Positions 17,595-26,319 of a stretch of 64,000 nucleotides of DNA are shown piece after piece (positions within the stretch are counted from its first letter, which is position 1; each line of letters opens with the position of its first letter). The DNA lies in assembly GCF_004353915.1 (NCBI RefSeq), contig NZ_SMRP01000015.1, positions 11,803 through 75,802 on the forward strand, given 5' to 3'. The translations under genes were made by a program, and so were the position numbers. The notes beneath the pieces are model-generated. The model was given only the letters and a program-made list of their open reading frames with translations, ran no database searches and had not been told where the DNA came from. The stretch comes from Paraburkholderia silviterrae. Lineage in GTDB: Bacteria > Pseudomonadota > Gammaproteobacteria > Burkholderiales > Burkholderiaceae.

Positions 17595-19055
17595 GTGGAA
17601 TTGAAAACCCTATTGAAGGACGTGGCGCTCCTGCGCCATCAGGCATATATCGATGGGCAATGGTGCCCGGCCGACTCGGGCGCGAGTTTCGACGTGTTCG
17701 ACCCGGCAACGGGCGCAACGCTTGGCAGCGTTCCTTTGATGGGAGAGGCCGAAACATCGCGAGCGATCGACGCCGCGAATTCCGCGTGGCCCGAGTGGCG
17801 GGCCCGGACGGCGAAGGAGCGTGCGCTCGTCCTGCGCCGCTGGTATGAACTCATGATCGAAAACGCCGACGACCTTGCGCTGATCCTCACTGCCGAACAG
17901 GGCAAGCCGCTTGCCGAAGCAAAAGGCGAGATCGCTTATGGTGCGTCGTTCATCGAATGGTTTGCCGAAGAGGGCAAGCGCGTGGCGGGCGATACGCTCG
18001 CCACGCCGGCATCGGACAAGCGCCTCGTGGTGATCAAGGAACCCGTGGGCGTTTGCGCCGCGATCACGCCCTGGAATTTCCCCAACGCGATGATTACACG
18101 CAAGGTGGGGCCGGCGCTCGCGGCAGGCTGTCCAATCGTCGTGAAGCCGGCCGAAGCCACGCCGTTTTCCGCACTCGCACTGGCGGTTCTTGCCGAGCGC
18201 GCAGGTGTGCCAAAGGGCGTGCTCAACATCGTCACCGGCGAGCCGAAGGCGATCGGGTATGCCATGACGAGCAGCCCCGTCGTCCGCAAGCTTTCGTTCA
18301 CCGGATCGACAGCGGTGGGCAGGTTGCTGATGGCGCAAAGCGCGCCCACGGTGAAGAAAGTGACGCTCGAACTCGGCGGTAACGCGCCCTTCATCGTGTT
18401 CGACGATGCCGATCTCGACGCGGCAGTGGAAGGTGCGATCGCTTCGAAGTATCGCAATAACGGGCAGACGTGTGTCTGCACCAATCGTTTCTATGTTCAT
18501 GACCGGGTTTATGACGCGTTCGCCGCGAAGCTGGCAACGGCTGTGAAGGGGCTGAAGGTTGGTCACGGAACAGAAGCTGGCGTGACACTGGGTCCGCTCA
18601 TCAATGATGCAGCAGTCAGCAAGGTCGAAGCACACATTTCGGACGCGCTGGAGAAAGGCGCGACGCTCGCCGCTGGTGGAAAGCGGCACGCGCTCGGGCA
18701 TGGCTTTTTCGAACCCACGGTTCTCGTGAATACCACCGCGCAAATGGACATTGCGAGAGAGGAAACGTTCGGACCTCTCGCACCGCTGTTTCGCTTCTCG
18801 AGCGACGACGAGGTGGTGAAGCTCGCCAACGACACGGAGTTCGGACTTGCCGCTTACTTTTACAGCCGCGATATTGGGCGCGTCTGGCGGGTGGCCGAGC
18901 AGCTTGAATACGGCATGGTTGGCATCAATACCGGCCTCATTTCGAACGAGGTCGCGCCGTTCGGTGGCGTGAAACAGTCAGGCCTTGGCCGCGAAGGTTC
19001 GCACTACGGCATTGACGACTACCTGGTCATCAAATACCTGTGCATGGCGGTTTGA
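17595..19055 (+). CDS. GabD-like NAD(P)+-dependent semialdehyde dehydrogenase
   Basis: A 486-aa aldehyde dehydrogenase with N161 (TPWNFP), E259 (LELGGNAPF) and nucleophile C293 (GQTCVC). The features KPAEATPFSALAL, GSTAVGRLL and the Cys-Val-Cys around the nucleophile resemble succinate/glutarate semialdehyde dehydrogenases. GTG 17595 is chosen because AAGGA at 17584-17588 precedes it at normal spacing; an in-frame ATG at 17568 lacks a site. If the pathway ends in a four-carbon semialdehyde, as in pyridine C2-C3 cleavage, this enzyme would deliver succinate. That link is inference. Confidence 0.9.
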   Translation: MELKTLLKDVALLRHQAYIDGQWCPADSGASFDVFDPATGATLGSVPLMGEAETSRAIDAANSAWPEWRARTAKERALVLRRWYELMIENADDLALILTAEQGKPLAEAKGEIAYGASFIEWFAEEGKRVAGDTLATPASDKRLVVIKEPVGVCAAITPWNFPNAMITRKVGPALAAGCPIVVKPAEATPFSALALAVLAERAGVPKGVLNIVTGEPKAIGYAMTSSPVVRKLSFTGSTAVGRLLMAQSAPTVKKVTLELGGNAPFIVFDDADLDAAVEGAIASKYRNNGQTCVCTNRFYVHDRVYDAFAAKLATAVKGLKVGHGTEAGVTLGPLINDAAVSKVEAHISDALEKGATLAAGGKRHALGHGFFEPTVLVNTTAQMDIAREETFGPLAPLFRFSSDDEVVKLANDTEFGLAAYFYSRDIGRVWRVAEQLEYGMVGINTGLISNEVAPFGGVKQSGLGREGSHYGIDDYLVIKYLCMAV

Positions 19056-19099
19056 TGGACAGTTCAAGGCCCATCGGTAAACTCCGCGGTCCGACACGA

Positions 19100-19261
19100 A
19101 TGGCAAATACGATGGCCAAACGCGGTGCCGAGGTGGACCATTCGACGGCGCACCGCTGGGCGATCGAGCTTGTGTCACTGCCCGAAATGGCGTTTCGCCG
19201 GCACAAGCGTCCGGTGGGACGTAACGCTTTTCACCTCGATGGCGACTCATTGCAGCGTTAG
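19100..19261 (+). pseudogene. IS6-family transposase remnant
   Basis: The frame reads MAKRGAEVDHSTAHRWAIEL then FRRHKRPVGR. This matches the conserved N-terminal part of IS6/IS26-like transposases (AERG-x-VDHSTIHRWAI, FRRRKRPVG) up to the first catalytic region, where it breaks into unrelated sequence and stops. About 50 of some 230 residues remain and no terminal inverted repeats are visible, so it is a decayed fragment. It sits between the semialdehyde dehydrogenase and the amidohydrolase genes and may mark how the cluster was assembled. Confidence 0.75.
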
Positions 19262-19327
19262 GCGGAAACCCCCATTGACGCTCCAGGGACGCGCCACTAG
19301 TATTTGATAATATGGCGTCCCGTACTA

Positions 19328-19337
19328 TGGTATACCA
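19328..19337. promoter_or_regulatory. TGGTATACCA palindrome before the amidohydrolase/permease operon
   Basis: A perfect copy of the palindrome at 14155, 70 bp upstream of the amidohydrolase start (19407). It places the amidohydrolase and permease in the same regulon as the monooxygenase operon. Confidence 0.65.
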
Positions 19338-19406
19338 AACGAAGGCAAACACCAGGCGATGCGCGGGTGATTCACTCGGCAACCTGACTAAACTGCAGGA
19401 GGCGTT

Positions 19407-20078
19407 ATGAAGAGATCGGATAAGGCGTTTCTGCTTATCGACATGCAACAGGAAGATGGTTTCGTGCTCGACGGCTTCGATGAAACCTTGCGCAATGCTG
19501 GCGCTTTCCTTGAGTTCATCCGTGGCGAGGGAATTCCTGTTATCTACACAAAGCACATCAATAGGGCCGACGGTGTAGGGCTGGCCAATGGTGAGCCCCT
19601 TGACTCCGATGGCATCCCTCAAACTTACTGCTCCTCGACGGCGAAAGTGGAGATTTGTGACCTGATTTCGCCAAAGCAGGGCGACGTAGTCATCGAGAAG
19701 TACAGGTATAGCGGCTTCTTTGAATCCAACCTTGATTTGATCCTGCGCAGCATGGGCGTCAAGTCGCTGATTGTCGGCGGTGTTTTGACTGACGTTTGCG
19801 TGATGACGACCGTATTTGATGCGTATTTCAGAGATTATCAGGTCACCCTGATTGAAGATGTCTGTGGTGCGACTACCTCCGCGGCGCATCACTCGTCATT
19901 AATGATTATGGCTAACTGGGTGTACGATCTGCAAATATTCAAGTCGACCGAATATATGCGATATCTGCGGAATGAAGAATATAAGGCATTCAAGCATGAA
20001 TTCCCGGACGAATTCGCGCATGCGCCAGAGCAGATTGTCGATGCCATTTCCAAACTTAAAAGCAAGATAAATCACTGA
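19407..20078 (+). CDS. Isochorismatase-family cysteine amidohydrolase
   Basis: A 223-aa cysteine hydrolase with the D-K-C triad: D12 (LLIDMQ), K98 (VIEKYRYSGF) and C131 (GGVLTDVCV). The family includes RutB (ureidoacrylate), nicotinamidase, biuret and N-carbamoylsarcosine amidohydrolases, all of which cleave amide or carbamoyl C-N bonds. Its codon use looks less GC-rich than that of the flanking genes. It is 27 bp upstream of the permease gene and preceded by a perfect operator palindrome. It probably hydrolyses the ring-opened amide. The exact substrate is unknown. Confidence 0.9.
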   Translation: MKRSDKAFLLIDMQQEDGFVLDGFDETLRNAGAFLEFIRGEGIPVIYTKHINRADGVGLANGEPLDSDGIPQTYCSSTAKVEICDLISPKQGDVVIEKYRYSGFFESNLDLILRSMGVKSLIVGGVLTDVCVMTTVFDAYFRDYQVTLIEDVCGATTSAAHHSSLMIMANWVYDLQIFKSTEYMRYLRNEEYKAFKHEFPDEFAHAPEQIVDAISKLKSKINH

Positions 20079-20105
20079 GTCATTCAAAAAAGATGGAGGG
20101 GAAAG

Positions 20106-21473
20106 ATGTCAATTGAAGCGAGAAGTGTAGATTTCATACCGGAGAACGAACGGTATGGCAAGCCGAGTTCCCTGTTCTATATCTGGTTCGGCGCGAACAT
20201 GAACATCACGACGATTGCCTCAGGCGTGCTGCCCGTCGTGCTGGGACTCAATCTGTTCTGGAGCTCCGTGTCGATCATCGTTGGCTCGCTGATCGGCGCG
20301 ATCTTCATGGCCTCTCACTCGGCTCAGGGGCCCAAGCTCGGGATTCCCCAGATGATTCAAAGCCGTGCGCAGTTTGGAGTGATTGGCGCTGTTTTGCCGT
20401 TGCTGTTTGTCATGCTGATTTATCTTGGGTTCTTCGTCAGCAACACCCTCCTGGCTGCTCAGGCTATCGACAAAGTCAGTCCTCTGGGTCAACGGGGCAA
20501 TATCTACGTCATCAGTGTGCTGTGCTTCTTGATCGCGCTTTATGGGTATAAATTGATTCACCGGGTGCAGAAGGCGCTTTCGATCATGTCGATCCTGGTG
20601 TTCCTTATCGCGACGGTCCTGGCGATTATCTTGCCTGTTCCTCCGGGGCAATGGGCGGCAACCGGGTTTTCACTGCAAAAATTTCTTGCGGCAGTCAGTA
20701 TTTCGGTCACCTGGCAGCTTTCTTATGCGCCTTATGTCGCGGATTATTCGAGATATCTTCCTGGCAAGACCTCCACATCGAAAGTCTTCTGGCATAGCTA
20801 CACCGGGACGGTTTTGGGCGGTGCGTGGATGATGATTCTGGGTGCGGTCCTGAGTGTGGCGATTCCACACTTTGCAGACAATGTCGGCCTGAATGTCGCT
20901 GAGCTCTTTGGGTGGGGCGCCGTGCTGCTCTATGTGTTTGTGGTTTTTGGCCAGGTGTCGATCAACGTGTTCAATCTTTATGGCGCGTTCATGTCGACAG
21001 TCACCGTTATCGAACCATTCGCAAAGATGAAGGTGACGGCCAAAGTCCGTGGATATTTCATGCTGGCAATCACCGCGATTGCAACTGTGCTCTGCACCGT
21101 CAGTCAGGATAATTTCATTACGTTCTTCCTCAATTTTATATTCTTCATGAGTTATTTCCTCATTCCGTGGACGGCCATCAATCTGGTGGACTTCTATTTC
21201 GTGAGGCACGGTGTTTATAGCGTGGAGGATATTTTTGACCTTGACGGGCGCTATGGGCGAGTCAACTGGTTCTCGTGCGTGACCTTTGTGCTGGCAATCC
21301 TGCTGGAAATTCCGTTCATGAATACCAGCCTGTACGTCGGTGCCGTCGCTGAGCGGTTGAATGGTGTCGATCTGGCGTGGCTGGTGGGCCTCGCCTTTCC
21401 CGCTGCGGCGTACTACCTGTACATGAAGTCGGGCAAACGCAATGTCCTCGAGACGCCCGTCGCGAATAGTTAG
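20106..21473 (+). CDS. NCS1-family (cytosine/purine/hydantoin-type) permease
   Basis: A 455-aa inner-membrane protein with about 12 hydrophobic segments. Typical NCS1 parts are the N-terminal WFGANMNITTIASG, GIPQMIQSRAQFG in helix 3 and SYAPYVADYSRYLP. NCS1 carriers move cytosine, uracil, allantoin, hydantoins, pyridoxine or thiamin with Na+ or H+. In this operon it is the expected importer of an N-heterocyclic or ureido substrate and gives the strongest hint about the chemistry of the locus. It starts 27 bp after the amidohydrolase. Confidence 0.92.
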   Translation: MSIEARSVDFIPENERYGKPSSLFYIWFGANMNITTIASGVLPVVLGLNLFWSSVSIIVGSLIGAIFMASHSAQGPKLGIPQMIQSRAQFGVIGAVLPLLFVMLIYLGFFVSNTLLAAQAIDKVSPLGQRGNIYVISVLCFLIALYGYKLIHRVQKALSIMSILVFLIATVLAIILPVPPGQWAATGFSLQKFLAAVSISVTWQLSYAPYVADYSRYLPGKTSTSKVFWHSYTGTVLGGAWMMILGAVLSVAIPHFADNVGLNVAELFGWGAVLLYVFVVFGQVSINVFNLYGAFMSTVTVIEPFAKMKVTAKVRGYFMLAITAIATVLCTVSQDNFITFFLNFIFFMSYFLIPWTAINLVDFYFVRHGVYSVEDIFDLDGRYGRVNWFSCVTFVLAILLEIPFMNTSLYVGAVAERLNGVDLAWLVGLAFPAAAYYLYMKSGKRNVLETPVANS

Positions 21474-21728
21474 GAAGTTCGCGGGCGATCATCCCGTGAG
21501 CCGATTCGGAGGTCGATTGCGAGGGCACTTGTTCGTTGCGATCGCATCGACCAGACCTCAAACAAATAGCTTTACCCGAATTGGCCCGAAGAACATCGCT
21601 TTCAAATTAGACGCGATGCCGAGATCTGTGTAACGTCGCCGCCCCGGTCCCGGCGGGCCGTTATAAGGGGATTTCATTTTTCGTCGCAGCATGATTTTTG
21701 AAAAATATAAATCAAGAGGAGATGTGGA

Positions 21729-22865
21729 TTGAACACGTTTATTCGTACTGCTATATTTTCGGCGGTTTGCCTCGGCAGCAATGCGCATGCCCAAAGCTCT
21801 GTCATGCTCTATGGCGTGCTCGATGACGGCTTGAATTTTACAAGTAACGCCGGGGGGCATCGAGGTTATGCGATGGTAAGCGGCGACACGGCGGAAACCA
21901 GCTTCGGCCTGAAAGGCGCTGAAGATTTGGGCGGTGGACTGAGCGCGATTTTCACCCTCGAAAGTGGCGTTAATCAGAACAGTGGACAACTCAACGAAGG
22001 TGGGCGGTTGTTCGGCCGGCAGGCCTTTGTTGGATTGTCGTCGGCGACAGCGGGTACGCTGACGCTAGGCCGACAGTACGATGCAACGATCGACACGTGG
22101 AGTCCGTTCACGGCCGCGGGAAATTCGATCGGTGATCTGGCGGCCCATCCGTTCGATAACGACAACGCGGATTACGATTTCAGGCTTGGCAACGCGATCA
22201 AGTACGCCTCACCAACGTTCTATGGATTTCAAGTCGAAGGGGTGTACGGCTTCAGCAACACGACGAATTTTTCGGAGAATCGCGCATACAGTGCAGGGCT
22301 GACTTACAGCGCAGGTCCCCTGGCGCTTGCTGCCGCATATATGCGCCTGAACGGAAGCGGTACCACAACAGCCGGTGCGGTGACCTCCGACTCTGTTTTC
22401 GAGTCGCCGAAGCAGCAAAACATCGATGCCGGCGTGAAATGGACTTTCTCGGAGAACGCGAATGTTGCGCTGGCATATTCACACGTTGACGTCAGTTCGC
22501 CGACGGCGAATGGTTACGCTCCGAATATCGGTACTCAAGCATGGGCGTCGTGGAAGTTCGATAATATCGAAATTAATGGGCAGTACTACCTCACACCAGC
22601 GCTGTCCCTTACCGGAGCGTATACGTTCACGCACGGCCGACTCGAATCCGAGGCCGGAAGCGATAGCCCGAACTGGCATCAGGTTGCGCTCATGCTGAAC
22701 TACAGTATCAGCAAACGTACGTCCGTCTATCTTCAGGGCGCATGGCAGCACACGAACGCGAAGACGGGAACCGACCTCGATGGCGCACAGATCATCGGTT
22801 CGAGTGGCATCTCTTCGTCGGGGAACCAGTTTGTGGCTCGCGTCGCGATGTCGCAAAAGTTCTGA
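21729..22865 (+). CDS. Outer-membrane porin (Gram-negative porin family)
   Basis: A 378-aa porin with a signal peptide cleaved after SNAHA, mature start QSSVMLYGVLDDG and C-terminal MSQKF. The best start is TTG 21729, preceded by AGAGGAG; no ATG in this frame gives a full signal peptide. It follows the permease by 255 bp and probably provides outer-membrane entry for the same compound. Confidence 0.9.
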   Translation: MNTFIRTAIFSAVCLGSNAHAQSSVMLYGVLDDGLNFTSNAGGHRGYAMVSGDTAETSFGLKGAEDLGGGLSAIFTLESGVNQNSGQLNEGGRLFGRQAFVGLSSATAGTLTLGRQYDATIDTWSPFTAAGNSIGDLAAHPFDNDNADYDFRLGNAIKYASPTFYGFQVEGVYGFSNTTNFSENRAYSAGLTYSAGPLALAAAYMRLNGSGTTTAGAVTSDSVFESPKQQNIDAGVKWTFSENANVALAYSHVDVSSPTANGYAPNIGTQAWASWKFDNIEINGQYYLTPALSLTGAYTFTHGRLESEAGSDSPNWHQVALMLNYSISKRTSVYLQGAWQHTNAKTGTDLDGAQIIGSSGISSSGNQFVARVAMSQKF

Positions 22866-23044
22866 AATCGTAGGCGATTGCCCGGTTCACGGCGTCGATC
22901 GGCGAGGCGTCATAGTTGTGCGCAGAAAGCTCCGCCGCCGTGCGGAGATTCTGCGCCTTCGCTGCTCTCGGACCCGGTCTGATTGGCATTGAGACCTGTC
23001 ACCGTTCCCGCGACTGGGCGCGAGAGTGGCGGCCATCTGCAGCG

Positions 23045-23099
23045 ATTAGAAACGTATCAGGGATACAAGCGGGTCATGGATATTGGCGCAGGCGATGTC
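23045..23099. promoter_or_regulatory. Element shared with the 17331 region, before the chemoreceptor
   Basis: Holds ATTAGAAAC at 23045-23053 and the 22-bp stretch at 23078-23099 that matches 17331-17352 at 20 of 22 positions. The order of the two pieces is reversed relative to the dehydrogenase promoter. It ends 20 bp before the chemoreceptor start. Confidence 0.4.
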
Positions 23100-23119
23100 T
23101 GGTTTTTCGAGAAAACTCA

Positions 23120-24682
23120 ATGCAGATTAAAAATTCGTCTATTGGGAAAAAGCTCACGTTCGCATTTTGCTGCGTGATCGTGGTTTTTTTATTGGACTCG
23201 ATCGTCTGTTTCTATGCTTTGCATGCCATTGCGAGCAAAACTCAGGAGACGAGACGCTCGGAAAGCAATCTCCTGGCCTTGCGCGACGCTAACACCGACT
23301 ACCTGAATATCATTTGGGCGATGTTGGCTTATAACCTCAACGGGGAGCCTGGGCATCTCGAATGGAAGAACGACCATATCGATGACTTCAAGAGGAGTCT
23401 CGCGAAGGTGGAGCTTTCGAATGTGATTGCGGAAACCGAGAAAAAGGAGGTTGGCGATGCGTTGCGGCAATATTCCATGTGGGTGAAAAATGTAGTGGAG
23501 CCGATGTTCGCACTACGTTCGAAAGTTACTTCGCGTAACGTGTCACTCGCTGAATTGCAGAAGATGCAGGAAGATCTCGGCGATTATCTTGGTACGGATA
23601 ACCTGGTTGTCGCAATGGATAAGCTCGACGCCACGGAGAAGAAGCTGGTGGCCGAGCAAGTGAAAGAGGAGGAGGTGTTGCAGAACGTCATCAGCGGGAG
23701 CCTGGTGATCGCAACATTGCTTGCGATCACCGTGGCAGGCTTGCTGGGGCGTTGGCTGACCAGATCAATTCGTGTCCCGCTGGCGGAGGCCGTCGGCGCC
23801 GCGGAGGCAATTGCGCAAGGCAAGCTTAACCGCGTGATCAAGCACTCGTACAGCGACGAGACTGGCGCGTTGCTGCGTTCGCTCGAGACGATGCAGGCAT
23901 CGCTCGTGAGCATTGTCAGTTCGGTCGTTTCAGGTGTTCGTGCCATCAATTTGAGTTCGGCCGAGCTTGCGATGGGCAACATTGATTTGTCGGCTCGTAC
24001 TGAGCAGCAAGCCGCGTCTCTCGAAGAAACCGCGGCTAGTATGACGCAGCTGACCCAGACCGTGAAGCAGAACGCGGACAACGCGTATCAGGCAAATGAG
24101 CTGGCCACGATCGCCACCACCATGGCCGACACCGGCAACGATGCGGTTCAAATGATGGTAGCGACGATCGACAACATCAGTCACAGCTCGATGAGGATTT
24201 CCGAAATTACCAGCCTGATAGAAGGTATTGCGTTTCAGACCAATATTCTTGCGCTCAATGCCGCGGTGGAAGCTGCGCGTGCAGGCGGACAAGGGCGCGG
24301 CTTCGCCGTCGTTGCCAGTGAGGTTCGCAGTCTGGCTCAACGCTCCGCCGCCGCCGCAAAGGAAATCAATGGCCTGATTGGTTCGTCCGTGGCGATGATT
24401 CAGGAGGGCTCGAAGCAAGCCGTGGAAGTCGGAGCCACGATGGAACAGGTCAAGCAAGCGATCAAACAGGTTTCGGATATTGTGGCCGAAATCGCCGCGG
24501 CGTCCGTGGAGCAAAGCCGGGGTATTGAACAAGTCAATCAGGCCGTCAACCAGATGGATAAAGTGACGCAGCAGAACGCCGCCCTGGTGGAGCAGGCCGC
24601 TGCTGCGGCTCAGTCGCTTGAGAGTCAGGCGACAAAGTTGGAGAGTGCGGTATCGGTATTCAATGTTGGAGGCGCGGGATAA
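23120..24682 (+). CDS. Methyl-accepting chemotaxis protein
   Basis: A 520-aa transducer: TM1 at about residues 10-32, a four-helix-bundle type periplasmic sensor (35-190), TM2 near 190-212, HAMP (212-265) and a signalling domain with the highly conserved hairpin IEGIAFQTNILALNAAVEAA. The C-terminus (FNVGGAG) lacks a CheR/CheB pentapeptide. ATG 23120 is used since the membrane anchor starts there; the open frame upstream is not protein-like. Because it lies beside the NCS1/monooxygenase cluster and shares a promoter element with it, it may sense the pathway substrate. Confidence 0.9.
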   Translation: MQIKNSSIGKKLTFAFCCVIVVFLLDSIVCFYALHAIASKTQETRRSESNLLALRDANTDYLNIIWAMLAYNLNGEPGHLEWKNDHIDDFKRSLAKVELSNVIAETEKKEVGDALRQYSMWVKNVVEPMFALRSKVTSRNVSLAELQKMQEDLGDYLGTDNLVVAMDKLDATEKKLVAEQVKEEEVLQNVISGSLVIATLLAITVAGLLGRWLTRSIRVPLAEAVGAAEAIAQGKLNRVIKHSYSDETGALLRSLETMQASLVSIVSSVVSGVRAINLSSAELAMGNIDLSARTEQQAASLEETAASMTQLTQTVKQNADNAYQANELATIATTMADTGNDAVQMMVATIDNISHSSMRISEITSLIEGIAFQTNILALNAAVEAARAGGQGRGFAVVASEVRSLAQRSAAAAKEINGLIGSSVAMIQEGSKQAVEVGATMEQVKQAIKQVSDIVAEIAAASVEQSRGIEQVNQAVNQMDKVTQQNAALVEQAAAAAQSLESQATKLESAVSVFNVGGAG

Positions 24683-25249
24683 TCCGCGTCCAGCGAGGTT
24701 ACCTCCTGCCATTGGCGCTACAACGTCAACTTTCACGATGGTCTCCTGAGCGTTGCAAGCCGTGGCTCCTGGCAGCGAGAGTGCACTCAGCGCAACCGAT
24801 GACCGCCAGACGAAAATGCACGAATTCATGGCAATTCCCAAAAGAAGATTATGATGTAGTGCTACATATAACAATTACTCAACCAATTACAAAATCCGCC
24901 AATCACCGATGCCTGGCTCCGCCATAAGTCATCATTCAGCATACTGATCATATGGTCGATGTCCGCATGCGAACGATTGACCCGGAAAAGACCGCGCCAT
25001 GGGCCGCTTTTCGCGAGCGAAGCTCGAATCAAATTGATTGATGCGGTTAGTTATGTTGAAGCATGGGTGCCACGCCAGTACGGCGATCATTGTGCGAATG
25101 AAGCCTCCCGAACCTCCGCGCAGGACATGCGTCGTCGTCCTGTGTGAGACATCTCCATCGCCTGTTTTATCCGTAAGCTTAGCGCTGCTGGTAGACCCAG
25201 TCTGAGCGAGCCAGGCTCAGCGTTCGTTGAACCGAAAAGGTCAACCGAT
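24683..25249. other. 567-bp non-coding stretch
   Basis: I see no convincing gene on either strand. The middle (about 24840-24910) is clearly more AT-rich than the surroundings, as in promoter regions. No terminator-like hairpin or repeat stood out. Confidence 0.5.
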
Positions 25250-26194
25250 ATGCAAGACCACGATCTGACCCAACTTCGACAAACCGAATCATTGCGATTC
25301 GGCTCCAAATACGAGCTGTCCGGTAGCCACCTGTTGGCGTCGTCCAGCAGTCTTGGTTGGGGGCCAGGCTTCACTGCCGAGCTATGCCATCACGACGAGG
25401 AACTGGATTGCCCGCCGTTTTTTCAGCCGGTCAACGAAGTCGCCATTGCGATTCGCGGCTCCGCGCTCGTGCACCGGCGAGCGTCGGGCCCGGAGCAGAC
25501 ATTCTCATCGAGTTCGGGAATTGCCTGCCTGTGTCCGCGCGGCGTGGACGTTCGCTACCTTCACGTAGCGAGCGGCTCGGTCGACACGCTCCACCTCTAT
25601 CTGCCCACGAACCTGTTCGGTCTGCTCGAGATCGAAGACGACAGCGTCCAGGATGTCGGCTTGAATTACCTGGCAGGGGTTCGGGATCCGCTGATTACCC
25701 AGATCGGCCGGACGATTGGACAGGAGCTGACCTCCGGGACGTTGACGCGAGCGAGCAACCTCCTGGTTGAATCGCTGGGTGTGGCGCTCACGGCGCACCT
25801 TGTCGAACGCTACGCGCAGCAGGGGCAGGCGCGTAGTGCCTTGGCGAAATCTTTTCATCAGGTCCGTGGAGGTCTGGACAGCCGACGGCTGACGCGGGTC
25901 ATCGAGTTCGTGCACGCTCATGTCGGTGCGAATATCTCGCTCGACGCGATGGCTCAGGAAGCGTGTCTGAGTCGCTTCCACTTCGCGCGCGCATTCCGAC
26001 AGTCCACCGGACTCACCCCGCTGGCCTATGTCACGGCTGTTCGCATCGCACGCGCCAAAGAACTTCTGCAGCAGACTTCCTCGACCATTGAAGACATCGC
26101 GTTGGCGCTCAATTTCTCATGCAGCTCCAACTTCGTCCGTACCTTCAGGCGTGAAGTCGGGGTGACCCCGAGTGCCTACCGCACGCGCCGGTAG
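25250..26194 (+). CDS. AraC-family transcriptional regulator
   Basis: A 314-aa regulator with an N-terminal cupin-like ligand domain (residues 20-180) and a C-terminal double HTH (about 215-312: ISLDAMAQEACLSRFHFARA; IEDIALALNFSCSSNFVRTF followed by GVTPSAYR). It stands alone between the chemoreceptor and the LysR/alkylsulfatase module, so its target cannot be named from context. Confidence 0.88.
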   Translation: MQDHDLTQLRQTESLRFGSKYELSGSHLLASSSSLGWGPGFTAELCHHDEELDCPPFFQPVNEVAIAIRGSALVHRRASGPEQTFSSSSGIACLCPRGVDVRYLHVASGSVDTLHLYLPTNLFGLLEIEDDSVQDVGLNYLAGVRDPLITQIGRTIGQELTSGTLTRASNLLVESLGVALTAHLVERYAQQGQARSALAKSFHQVRGGLDSRRLTRVIEFVHAHVGANISLDAMAQEACLSRFHFARAFRQSTGLTPLAYVTAVRIARAKELLQQTSSTIEDIALALNFSCSSNFVRTFRREVGVTPSAYRTRR

Positions 26195-26319
26195 CGTTGC
26201 CACCCAATGGCGAAAGATGCAGAGATGAGGGCTGGATGCCGCGTTTCGCCCAACGGCGGTTGTAGCGCGTGTTACATGCCTTTTGGTCTAAGCTTTCGGC
26301 GCCAAGCCGCTCCCTGACC

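Noticed and set aside
24840..24910. Possible small RNA or gene in the AT-rich part of the 24683-25249 gap
   Set aside because: No start with a ribosome-binding site, no terminator hairpin and no conserved motif could be seen.
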